Made by a program: the position numbers and the translations under genes. From positions 47,697 through 57,947 of the forward strand of contig WELB01000286.1 of the NCBI GenBank assembly GCA_009602725.1: DNA of 10,251 nucleotides. Direction: 5' to 3'. Origin of the DNA: Spirogloea muscicola. Taxonomy: Eukaryota; Streptophyta; Zygnematophyceae; Spirogloeales; Spirogloeaceae. Below, one piece after another: positions 5,277 to 10,213 of the stretch (position 1 is its first letter; each line of letters opens with the position of its first letter). The notes beneath the pieces are model-generated. The model saw only the letters and a list, made by a program, of their open reading frames with translations. It ran no database searches and had not been told where the DNA came from.

Positions 5277-5600
5277 GAGTGAGGGGGGGGTGGCACAGGA
5301 AGCACCAGGAGCCTCAGGGGCTGAGGCTCAACAATCAGTTCGAAGCCGGTGAAGCCCATGAGCAGCCTTGCCGCTGCTCGTCGCCGCAGCCGCCGCCGCA
5401 CTCTGCTGCGGGGCCTGCTCCGCCGGCCTGCGCCCAGGAGGTGGAGTCGCCGCCGGACGGTGGCGCCACAGGGCCTGTCTTCCGCTGCGCCTATGCGCTT
5501 TGCCTGTGTAGTGGGTTGGCTCCAGAACCCCCTACGTTCGAACTCAGGACTCTCTCTCTAACTGCGTGTTTAGGGCGAGGTTCCTTACACCTTGGCCCCC
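5277..5600. other. Unassigned GC-rich region with an inverted repeat
   Basis: Begins with a run of G (5283-5290), then GAGCCTCA 5309-5316 facing TGAGGCTC 5322-5329. A CGCCGC-rich section follows at 5370-5470. Open frames here are low-complexity Arg/Pro/Ala readings. GPVFRCAYAL near 5470-5500 faintly resembles AQVFRMRL but I do not call it. At 5530-5550 GTTCGAACTC resembles a tRNA T-loop, without a supporting cloverleaf. Confidence 0.4.
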
Positions 5601-5735
5601 TTGGAAGATGCCACAAGTTTTTGTTTGGGCGAGGCACTTCTTCTCTAGGGGGGGTCTGAATTACAATAGCTCTTCCATTCGAAGGCAGTGGCTGTGAAAG
5701 GCCAGCCCAACAAGAATGGACAAGGTCCAAAGAGC
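5601..5735 (-). mobile_element. LINE 3' end with stem-loop, D/F-like
   Basis: Minus strand: CTTTGGACCTTGTCCATTC, then GGGCTGGCCTTTCACAGCC (plus-strand stem arms 5690-5694 and 5703-5707). Beyond it the sequence does not match any family, although the plus strand at 5628-5645 has GGGCGAGGCACTTCTTCTC, a plus-strand family C-like terminus. Confidence 0.5.
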
Positions 5736-5880
5736 CGAAAGGCGCCGAAGTCACACCATGAATGGCTCAAGCCACTTGGCCATCCGAGTGTTAGGCTGAC
5801 AAACGACCAATATCGGAAGCCATTGGCCCTCGCCCTCTCCTGGCCGGAATTGACCACTGCGACAGCGGCCGCCAGGCTGC

Positions 5881-6035
5881 CGAGGACATCCCACTTTGAT
5901 TGAGCTGCTCTACGGTATCCCTGGCAGCGCACATGCTCAAGTGTGAAGAGGATGGTGAGCGCATTTCCTCTCACAACGTGCTCCGGGACACTAACTTCAG
6001 CCTTGTTCCCGAGGCTGCTTACATCATTGGGTCAA
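5881..6035 (+). pseudogene. Probable reverse-transcriptase palm fragment, frameshifted
   Basis: Frame one (5881-5934): RGHPTLIELLYGIPGSAH. Frame two (from about 5933): MLKCEEDGERISSHNVLRD. Joined across the shift it resembles the LINE reverse-transcriptase stretch HPxLLxLxxxxYGxPSxLL, EDGE, then SxxGVRQGD, between motifs A and B. Here the expected GVRQGD reads NVLRD, so the motif is decayed. It differs from most of the window in being an internal ORF piece rather than a 3' end. It lies next to a minus-strand family C copy. A stop in each frame rules out a working product. Confidence 0.5.
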
Positions 6036-6089
6036 TGTGTTGGGTATCATGCTCATCGACAAAACGAGGCAGGCCGTATGAAACAAGAA

Positions 6090-6227
6090 AGGAAGTAGAG
6101 GGGTCGCCCATAGAGAAGAGGGGCTGGCAAAACCAGCCCAAAATGAATGGACAATGTTTAAAGCCAAAAAAGAAGAAGCTACCAAAAAAGGAGTACACTA
6201 CAAAACACAAGACGATGCAGAGGGAAT
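6090..6227 (-). mobile_element. Family C 3' UTR with wobble stem-loop
   Basis: Minus strand: GTAGTGTACTCC, CATTGTCCATTC, GGGCTGGT/GCCAGCCC (plus-strand arms 6121-6128 and 6132-6139), CTCTTCTCTATGGGCGACCC and a CTACTTCCTTTC tail. The innermost pair is a U-G wobble in the sense RNA. Confidence 0.75.
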
Positions 6228-6354
6228 TCAGTACCCGCGAGTGAGCAACATCAAGTCAGAGTAGCTCGCTGCAGGGAAAGAGGTACACCGCCGAGACCCA
6301 GAGGCAGCAGCCATAGCACGGCCTGCTCGCGTGTGGACGGCGTAGGCTAGGGAA
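6228..6354 (-). pseudogene. LINE ORF2 C-terminal remnant, family C copy 4, open
   Basis: Minus strand, one unbroken frame of about 41 codons: SLAYAVHTRAGRAMAAASG, SRRCTSFPAASYSDLMLL, TRGY, TGA at 6228-6230. The piece starts at TTCCCTAGCC, joined directly to the end of a family D terminus at 6355. It shares HTRAGRAMAAASGSRR with copy 3. Confidence 0.75.
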
Positions 6355-6470
6355 TAAGGAAGCGCGGCCAGATTGACTGGTGGCTGGGGAAGGCCAGCCC
6401 AAAGAAATGGACAAGGTCTGAAGGAGCCGGAGTCTGAAGGACTAGGACTAAGACATCAGCCAGGGAACGC
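6355..6470 (-). mobile_element. Family D 3' UTR, complete, with stem-loop
   Basis: Directly follows the family D stop at 6471-6473 on the minus strand: GCGTTCCCTGGCTGATGTC, CCGGCTCCTTCAGACC, TTGTCCATTTC, stem (plus-strand arms 6382-6387 and 6394-6399), CACCAGTCAATCTGGCCGCG, CTTCC. This copy defines where family D UTR joins its ORF. Confidence 0.75.
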
Positions 6471-6649
6471 TCAGTAACTTCTAGTCAGGAGATGCAAGTC
6501 TGAACGGAACCGCCAGGCGCATACGAAATACCTGGGCGAGCGAACCGGGGGCGTTGAAGCCGGGCATCGCCCCTGGCAGACCGGCCGCCGGTCACTGGCC
6601 TGACGGGCAAGCCGCTGGAGGAGATCCAGCCAGCGGCTGCCGAAAGAAG
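6471..6649 (-). pseudogene. LINE ORF2 C-terminal remnant, family D, internal deletion
   Basis: Minus strand: FGSRWLDLLQRLARQA, then VCQGRCPASTPP-type reading whose shifted frame is MPGFNAPGSLAQVFRMRLAV. It then jumps to DLHLLTRSY with TGA at 6471-6473. The SLQRS to AAASG segment (about 100 nt) is missing. It starts exactly after an ACTTTCTTCTTTC tail at 6643-6655. The same start point is seen in the copy at 9727-10032. Confidence 0.7.
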
Positions 6650-6737
6650 AAAGTCCCGTGTACATCTATTGCCAGGGCATGAAAGGGCGTGTGGACGTTA
6701 TCACCACTCTCCTGGAGTGGCGGGTCTCGCCTCCTCC
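6650..6737. other. Short stretch beyond a minus-strand CTT tail
   Basis: GAAAGAAGAAAGT at 6641-6653 is the reverse complement of the standard CTTTCTTCTTTC tail, but GTGTACATC follows instead of GGGCGAGC. The rest has no family match; it may be the 5' extension of the plus-strand remnant at 6738. Confidence 0.35.
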
Positions 6738-6917
6738 CCGGACGTCGTCCTCACAGACGCCTTCGAGGTAGGGACTTCCACAACAACTTACTATGCCTTG
6801 GTTGGGTGACAGCCCAAGCGGAGCGCAAGAAGAAGGAAAGGCAGCCTGAGGGACAACCCCGGGGAGACCACTTCCATGAGTGCCATGGACATGTACGGCA
6901 GCTACAATGAGAAGTAA
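6738..6917 (+). pseudogene. LINE ORF2 remnant upstream of the C-terminal segment, frameshifted
   Basis: Three consecutive pieces in three frames: PDVVLTDAFEVGTSTT (6738-6809), VTAQAERKKKERQPEGQPRG and DHF (6806-6875), then SAMDMYGSYNEK with TAA at 6915-6917. Basic residues followed by GDHF and AMDMYGSY align with KQKKLHKYKDHPAGDSF and LAMDIHRGYG at 8217-8300. PDVxLTDA is like the PADVLLxxW stretch that precedes this region in algal LINE ORFs, as I recall it. It therefore gives a glimpse of the region N-terminal to that held by most copies. Confidence 0.55.
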
Positions 6918-6931
6918 ATTTCCTTCCTGCA

Positions 6932-7237
6932 GTGTCTTGCTCAGAGGTGCGCGCAGCAGTTGTGGGGGGGATGCAGCCTGGGGATACCACTGTACTGCAG
7001 GCCACTTTCGTCTTACAGGGTGTGGCTCTCGCTAAGCGGTCTGCAGTGCTAGCAGGCCGTTGCAATTCATTGGTGTGCTGGCTGCGCCATGAAGTACGCC
7101 ACCAGCTTCCATTGCGGTGCTCCCGCAATACAAGTGAAAGCTGTCCACTTGTCGATATCGACCAGGCGGCGGGCCCGCGCATCATGGTCGATGTGGTCAC
7201 CATGAACGCCTTCGACAGCTCAATCAGCTCCCCTTAG
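6932..7237 (+). pseudogene. Possible reverse-transcriptase motif A region
   Basis: An open frame of about 101 codons ends with IMVDVVTMNAFDSSISSP and TAG at 7235-7237. LINE reverse transcriptases carry a motif A of the form (L/V)DxxNAFNSxSR, where the Asp binds metal. VD and NAFDSSIS fit, but two extra residues lie between them. The preceding 85 residues (with VALAKRSAVLAGRCN and WLRHEVRHQL) are compatible with but not diagnostic of the domain's N-terminal part. It follows the remnant at 6738-6917 in the same direction, although motif A belongs upstream in an intact ORF, so the two must come from different copies. Confidence 0.4.
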
Positions 7238-7461
7238 GTATGAAGGTGAGGTAAGCGGTCGCCACAACGCCCACAGTAGGGAACTCAAGGACGCGACAAT
7301 CTGGTAGGGGGTTGACTTTGTCACACCGGCAAATCAACGTGCACTAGGCATGTGAATTCTTGGTAGGGCCTCCTGCACCGCCTCGCACGACATGCGGTGT
7401 CCAGACGGCAGTAAGGGAGTTCAATCTCAGAGCCGCAGGTTCTATGGCCCTGGTTTGTTAG
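7238..7461. other. Unassigned stretch
   Basis: No family block, hairpin or long open frame that I can support. The composition is balanced. It may be eroded internal LINE sequence. Confidence 0.4.
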
Positions 7462-7590
7462 ATGCCTCTCTCTATTCAGCTGTCGTACATCCTGGCTTAT
7501 GCCTTGCATTTGCAGGCTGGCCGTGCCCTAGCTGCCGCCTCAGGCTACAGGCGGGCGACTCGTCTCCCGCTGCTGTTTAGAAAGACAACT
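7462..7590 (+). pseudogene. LINE ORF2 C-terminal remnant, family A-like copy 5
   Basis: MPLSIQLSYILAYALHL, QAGRALAAASGYRRATRLPL. It aligns with RMRLSVSLQRSMAHALHL and RAGRALAAASGFRQGD. TAG precedes it in frame at 7459-7461, and the usual SDLxLLTRxY end is replaced by TTYANLRYLL. No family 3' UTR follows. Confidence 0.6.
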
Positions 7591-7654
7591 TACGCAAACT
7601 TGCGATATTTACTTTGTTGCCAAGTGATCAACAGAAGCTATCCGTAGTCTTCAC

Positions 7655-7891
7655 TTGCTTGCCACTTGCCCCGGCAAGCACTGCCCCGCGCCCACCCAGC
7701 CCGAGGGTCCTCCGTCGACCCCGCGCCGTCACTACAGCCGGAGCCCGACCTATCCCACCGCCAAGCACGCTCGCCAGGAGGCCACGAAACTCGGGGCTGT
7801 GATCACGGCGGCCGCAGCGCCCGTAGTGCAGCCGACATGCGCCACTGCAGCCACTCTCCGTTACCCGCCCACTGCCACCGCCGCCGCCTAA
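7655..7891 (+). CDS. Unrecognised Pro/Ala/Thr-rich open frame, doubtful
   Basis: Seventy-eight codons from a TTG or, more plausibly, any upstream entry, ending TAA at 7889-7891. The product would be rich in Pro, Ala, Thr and Arg, with a C-terminal Ala/Thr-rich stretch (ITAAAAPVVQP and YPPTATAAA). No family is recognised. High G+C alone can keep such a frame open, and an overlapping minus-strand frame of 114 codons is equally long. It could be a remnant of a LINE ORF1 or linker. Near its start GCTTGCC 7657-7663 pairs with GGCAAGC 7673-7679. Confidence 0.2.
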   Translation: MLATCPGKHCPAPTQPEGPPSTPRRHYSRSPTYPTAKHARQEATKLGAVITAAAAPVVQPTCATAATLRYPPTATAAA

Positions 7892-8009
7892 GGCAGTGAG
7901 CTCTTCCAGAGGACATGGAGTGTGTAACGAGTGATGGAGGGCCAGTGTGGCCAAGTACATAGGCAAGCACATTCACAGATGTACATCACCTGCTGCTAAG
8001 CTGACCCGC
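7892..8009. other. Unassigned stretch
   Basis: Nothing identified. CACCTGCTGCTAAGCTGACC at 7987-8006 lies next to the minus-strand ORF end and may be its 3' UTR, but it matches no family. Confidence 0.4.
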
Positions 8010-8040
8010 TCAGTAACCACGAGTCAGCATATAGGTCAAA
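8010..8040 (-). pseudogene. LINE ORF2 last codons, antisense scrap
   Basis: Minus strand: CTTTGACC then TATATGCTGACTCGTGG and TTACTGA. Read with a two-base deletion it is FD-YMLTRGY-stop, with TGA at 8010-8012. It is fused directly to the hairpin of a family A copy at 8041, cut within its GCCCCCTTTG block; CTTTG is shared by both partners. Confidence 0.55.
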
Positions 8041-8072
8041 GGGGGCGGGGGCTGTGAAAAGCCAGCCCAGAA
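8041..8072 (-). mobile_element. Family A stem-loop fragment
   Basis: Plus-strand arms GGGCTG 8049-8054 and CAGCCC 8063-8068 with loop TGAAAAGC. On the minus strand this reads TTTCTGGGCTGGCTTTTC, then ACAGCCCCCGCCCCC, as in other family A copies. No coding part is attached on the upstream side. Confidence 0.6.
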
Positions 8073-8101
8073 AGCCCCTCCCATCAACGTGCAGGAGGTA
8101 A

Positions 8102-8566
8102 TGCTGTCTGGGGCAGTCGTGGTCGGGCCAGCACTGCAGCCTGCAGACGTCAAAGGCATTGAAGGAAACAGCCCTCCATACTGAGACCGGCTATGCTGTG
8201 AAGGTGGCCAAACAGAAGAAGTTGCATAAGTACAAAGACCACCCGGCTGGCGATAGCTTTACCCCCCTGGCCATGGACATCCACAGGGGTTACGGGGGTC
8301 GGTGCTCCTCGCCACATCCGCTGCTGGCCTCTCAAGCTGACCAGCGGCGCCGCGAAGAAGGTGCAGCACTTCCTGGAGGCTCGGTGCCTTCGATTCTTGT
8401 GTCCTGCTACCGCATGCGGTTATCTATATCCCTACAACGGTCCCAAGCGCTTGCTTTGCATCGCCGAGCCGGTCGTGCCCTTGCAGCAGCCTCTGGTTTG
8501 CGCAGGGGGGTTGCTCTTCCTCCCCTCGGCTCATCTGACTTCCTGATGCTGACACGGGGGTACTAA
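8102..8566 (+). pseudogene. LINE ORF2 C-terminal remnant, family F, longest open frame
   Basis: Open from 8102 (after TAA at 8099-8101) to TAA at 8564-8566. From about 8186: GYAVKVAKQKKLHKYKDHPA, GDSFTPLAMDIHRGYG, a divergent middle, YRMRLSISLQRSQALAL, HRRAGRALAAASGLRRG, then SSDFLMLTRGY. This is the best single view of the segment: a basic Lys-rich stretch, then FTPLAMDI, then the Arg-rich helices. The middle (about 8300-8400) reads ALPGGSVPSIL where others have FNAAGSLAQVF, so compensating frameshifts are possible. No start codon or upstream domain is present, so the copy is 5'-truncated. Its 3' UTR follows directly. Confidence 0.7.
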
Positions 8567-8672
8567 GAGCGCCCTGTCTGCCTAGCCTGTGGTTCCGTCA
8601 TGAACACCGGTATGCATCTGGCTGGCCTTTTACAGCCACTCTTTTGATATCAGCAGCCGCATTATTCTATTG
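8567..8672 (+). mobile_element. Family F 3' UTR with stem-loop
   Basis: GCGCCCTGTCTGCCTAGCC, TGTGGTTCCGTCATGAACAC, TATGCATCT, GGCTG 8620-8624 with CAGCC 8633-8637, GATATCAGCAGCCGCATT and ATTCTATTG. Nearly the same as 3779-3890. It shows that the F UTR belongs to this ORF and is only about 100 nt long. Confidence 0.75.
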
Positions 8673-8815
8673 ACAGAGGGCCTGAGCGGCCAAACGAGCA
8701 CACTAGAAATGTAGACTGCAGGCAGGCCGGGGCAAAGCTTGAATAGACTGATGGATAGTCAGAGCGTCCACGTACAATGCCACATCTATCAAGTGTTAGC
8801 AGCCTGCTACGATGC
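8673..8815. other. Unassigned stretch
   Basis: No family block or supported open frame between the family F tail and the next family C hairpin. Confidence 0.45.
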
Positions 8816-8858
8816 TTCCTGTCCTTCTATGCTGGCTTTGCCAGCCCCTCTTCTCTAA
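8816..8858 (+). mobile_element. Family C stem-loop fragment
   Basis: TGTCCTTCTAT, then GCTGGC 8831-8836 paired with GCCAGC 8840-8845 (TTT loop), and CCCTCTTCTCTAA. The outer GG of the 5' arm is lost, and the GGGCGAGCAC terminus is replaced by the next ORF piece. Confidence 0.65.
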
Positions 8859-9231
8859 GGCTATGCAGTCCGCTAAGCGGCGGGAACAAAGGAACGTAAA
8901 TACTCAGATCACCTGGTGGGAGACGAGTTTGTCCCACTCGCCATCGACGTACACGGCGCCTTTGGCACAAAATGGCTTGACCTGCTTCACCCCCTTGCGC
9001 TGCGAGCAGCGGCCCTCGGGCAGCAGGGCGAGCAGCCTGGCTTCAATGTCGCCGGGTCCCTCGCTCACGTCTTCTGGATGCGCTTGGCCATCTCTTTGCA
9101 GCGGTCCCTTGCCTTCGCCGTTCACTTGCGCGCAGGCCGCGCTTTGGCGGCGGCCTCCGGCATCCGTCAGGGCGACGTCTTTCCGCCTGCGAGCTATTTC
9201 GACTTGCATCATCTGACTAGAGGTTTTCTGA
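8859..9231 (+). pseudogene. LINE ORF2 C-terminal remnant, C/D-like, nearly open
   Basis: GYAVR, an in-frame TAA (8874-8876), AAGTKERKYSDHLVGDEF, VPLAIDVHGAFGTKWLDLL, HPLALRAAALGQQGEQPGF, NVAGSLAHVFWMRLAISLQ, RSLAFAVHLRAGRALAAASG, IRQGDVFPPASYFDLHHLTR, GF. It aligns with family F from GYAVK onward and with family A from GDEFVPLA onward, which ties the families together. The normal TAC-TGA end has become TTTTCTGA, so the stop is out of frame. The piece starts exactly at the end of a cut family C terminus. Confidence 0.75.
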
Positions 9232-9292
9232 TTGTCCACTCATTTTTGGGCTGGCTTTGCCAGCCTTCTTCTCTATGGGCGAGCACTTCCTC
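9232..9292 (+). mobile_element. Family C 3' terminus with stem-loop
   Basis: TTGTCCACTC, GGGCTGGC 9248-9255 with GCCAGCCT 9259-9266 (outermost pair G-U), CTTCTCTATGGGCGAGCACT and TCC. Only a few bases lie between the ORF end and the hairpin lead, so most of the family C UTR is missing. Confidence 0.75.
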
Positions 9293-9413
9293 TGCTGAGC
9301 GTCGCCTTGCTGATGTCTTAGCCCTTAGCACCCCGGCTCCTTCAGACCTTGTCCACTCCTTCGGGCTGGCACCTCCCAGCCACCAGTCAATCTGGCCGCG
9401 CTCTCTTAAAGCG
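9293..9413 (+). mobile_element. Family D 3' UTR with stem-loop
   Basis: Starts at what would be the family D stop (TGAGCGTCGCC), then TTGCTGATGTCTTAGCCC, CCGGCTCCTTCAGACC, TTGTCCACTCC, GGCTGG 9364-9369 with CCAGCC 9376-9381, and CACCAGTCAATCTGGCCGCG. The counterpart on the minus strand is 6355-6470. Confidence 0.75.
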
Positions 9414-9443
9414 ACCTCCGTGTATTTGACCCGGGGCTTCCGA
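9414..9443 (+). pseudogene. LINE ORF2 last codons, plus-strand scrap
   Basis: ATSVYLTRGF resembles SELFVLTRGY and SDPYVLTRWY of family B. No stop follows. It sits between a family D end and an oppositely oriented family E tail, so it may have been cut by the latter insertion. Confidence 0.45.
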
Positions 9444-9454
9444 GCGGGCCGGCA

Positions 9455-9545
9455 TAGAAGAAAGGGCTCGCCCATTGAGGATAGGGGCTGGAAAAGCTAG
9501 CCCAAAAAAGATGGACAAAGCACGAGAAGGGGGCCAGGGGAAGAA
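9455..9545 (-). mobile_element. Family E 3' UTR with stem-loop
   Basis: Minus strand: CCCCTGGCCCCCTTCTCGTG, CTTTGTCCATC, stem (plus-strand arms 9485-9491 and 9497-9503, one A-C mismatch in the sense strand), CTATCCTCAATGGGCGAGCC and CTTTCTTCT. The upstream cut is at CTTCCCCTGG, fused to another CACTTTCTTC tail. Confidence 0.7.
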
Positions 9546-9597
9546 AGTGCTCGCGCTGAGAGGGGACAGGCGCGGTCACATTCAGTGGTGGCTGGGA
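9546..9597 (-). mobile_element. Family D 3' terminus, cut inside its hairpin
   Basis: Minus strand: CCCAGCCACCACTGAATGTG, ACCGCGCC, TGTCCCCTCTCAGCGCGAGC and ACTTTCTTC. Only the 3' arm of the stem is present; the 5' arm is replaced by the tail of the family C copy at 9598. It suggests family D also ends in GCGAGCACTTTCTTC. Confidence 0.65.
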
Positions 9598-9726
9598 AGA
9601 AGTGCTCGCCCATAGAGAAGAGGGCTGGCAAAGCCAGCTCAAAAAGAATGGACAATGTCCAAAGCCAAAGAAAGAGGTGCCGGGAAAGGACTACACTACC
9701 AACCACGACAACGCACTAGGGAAGCT
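9598..9726 (-). mobile_element. Family C 3' UTR with stem-loop
   Basis: Minus strand: TGGTAGTGTAGTCCTTTCC, CTTTGGACATTGTCCATTC, GAGCTGGC facing GCCAGCCC (plus-strand arms 9622-9629 and 9633-9640, one mismatch), CTCTTCTCTATGGGCGAGCA, CTTCTT. The copy lands in the loop side of a family D stem. Confidence 0.75.
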
Positions 9727-10032
9727 GTACCCTCGAGTGAGCGACATCAGGTCGGAGTAGCTCGTTGCAGGGAAGGAGGCACTCCGCCGAGACCCAGAGG
9801 CAGCGGCCAGAGCACGTCCTGCTCGCGTGTGGACGGCGAGGGCAAGGGATCGTTGGAACGATACCGCCAGGCGCAGGCGGAAGACCTGGGCTAACGAACC
9901 GGCGGCGTCGAAGCCGGGCAGCGCCCCTGGCAGACCCGGGCGCCGGTCAATAGAAGACCCTCAATGGCCTGACGGGCAAGAAGATGAGCTCGACGGGCAA
10001 GCCGGTGGAGGAGATGCAGCCAGCGGCTGCTG
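9727..10032 (-). pseudogene. LINE ORF2 C-terminal remnant, family C copy 5, stop lost
   Basis: Minus strand, open over most of its length: SRWLHLLHRLARRA, a small insertion, GALPGFDAAGSLAQVFRLRL, AVSFQRSLALAVHTRAGRAL, AAASGSRRSASFPATSYSDL, MSLTRGY. It is the best family C reference. TAC is followed by AGC: against 1798-1806 two bases (TG) of the stop codon are missing. Relative to 6471-6649 it carries an extra block at about 9946-10000, including a duplicated GACGGGCAAG. It begins right after a CTTTCTTCTTTC tail, at the same base as the copy at 6471-6649. Confidence 0.75.
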
Positions 10033-10059
10033 AAAGAAGAAAGTGCTCGCCCATTGAGA
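10033..10059 (-). mobile_element. Isolated C/E-type 3' terminus
   Basis: Minus strand: TTCTCAATGGGCGAGCACTT and TCTTC only. The hairpin that should precede it is replaced by a family A tail, suggesting that the family A copy to the right inserted just outside the stem in the same orientation. Confidence 0.65.
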
Positions 10060-10213
10060 ATAGAAGAAGAAGAAGTGGCACTCCCAATGGGGGCAAGGGC
10101 TGCGAAAAGCCAGCCCAAAAAGAATTCACAAAGGTTCAGAGGGGCCTAAGAGCGGTGAGCAGCTACAAAGGGGCCTGAGGATGCAATGGTAAAACAGGGG
10201 GAGGATGGATCAC
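10060..10213 (-). mobile_element. Family A 3' UTR with stem-loop and CTT tail
   Basis: Minus strand: GTGATCCATCCTCCCCC, GCCCCTCTGAACC, TGTGAATTC, stem (plus-strand arms 10097-10102 and 10111-10116), CCCTTGCCCCCATTGGGAG, TGCCACTTCTTCTTCTTCT. It matches 349-502 throughout, so the window starts and ends in inverted family A copies. Confidence 0.75.

Noticed and set aside
4700-5278. Open frame of 192 codons on the plus strand
   Set aside because: It starts at a family A stop and crosses a UTR, a spacer, a family E ORF end in the wrong frame and a family D antisense end. Only the 14-codon GVPQGGPWGDPL piece is kept, as a tentative fragment.
5515-5565. tRNA-like or SINE-like signal (GTTCGAAC with an AGTTAGAGAG-like stretch on the minus strand)
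   Set aside because: T-stem pairing fails, the spacing between box A- and box B-like parts is too short, and no acceptor stem is found. TTCGAA also occurs within the family A UTRs.
8150-8335. Minus-strand open frame opposite the family F remnant
   Set aside because: It is the shadow of a well-supported plus-strand LINE segment with conserved motifs.
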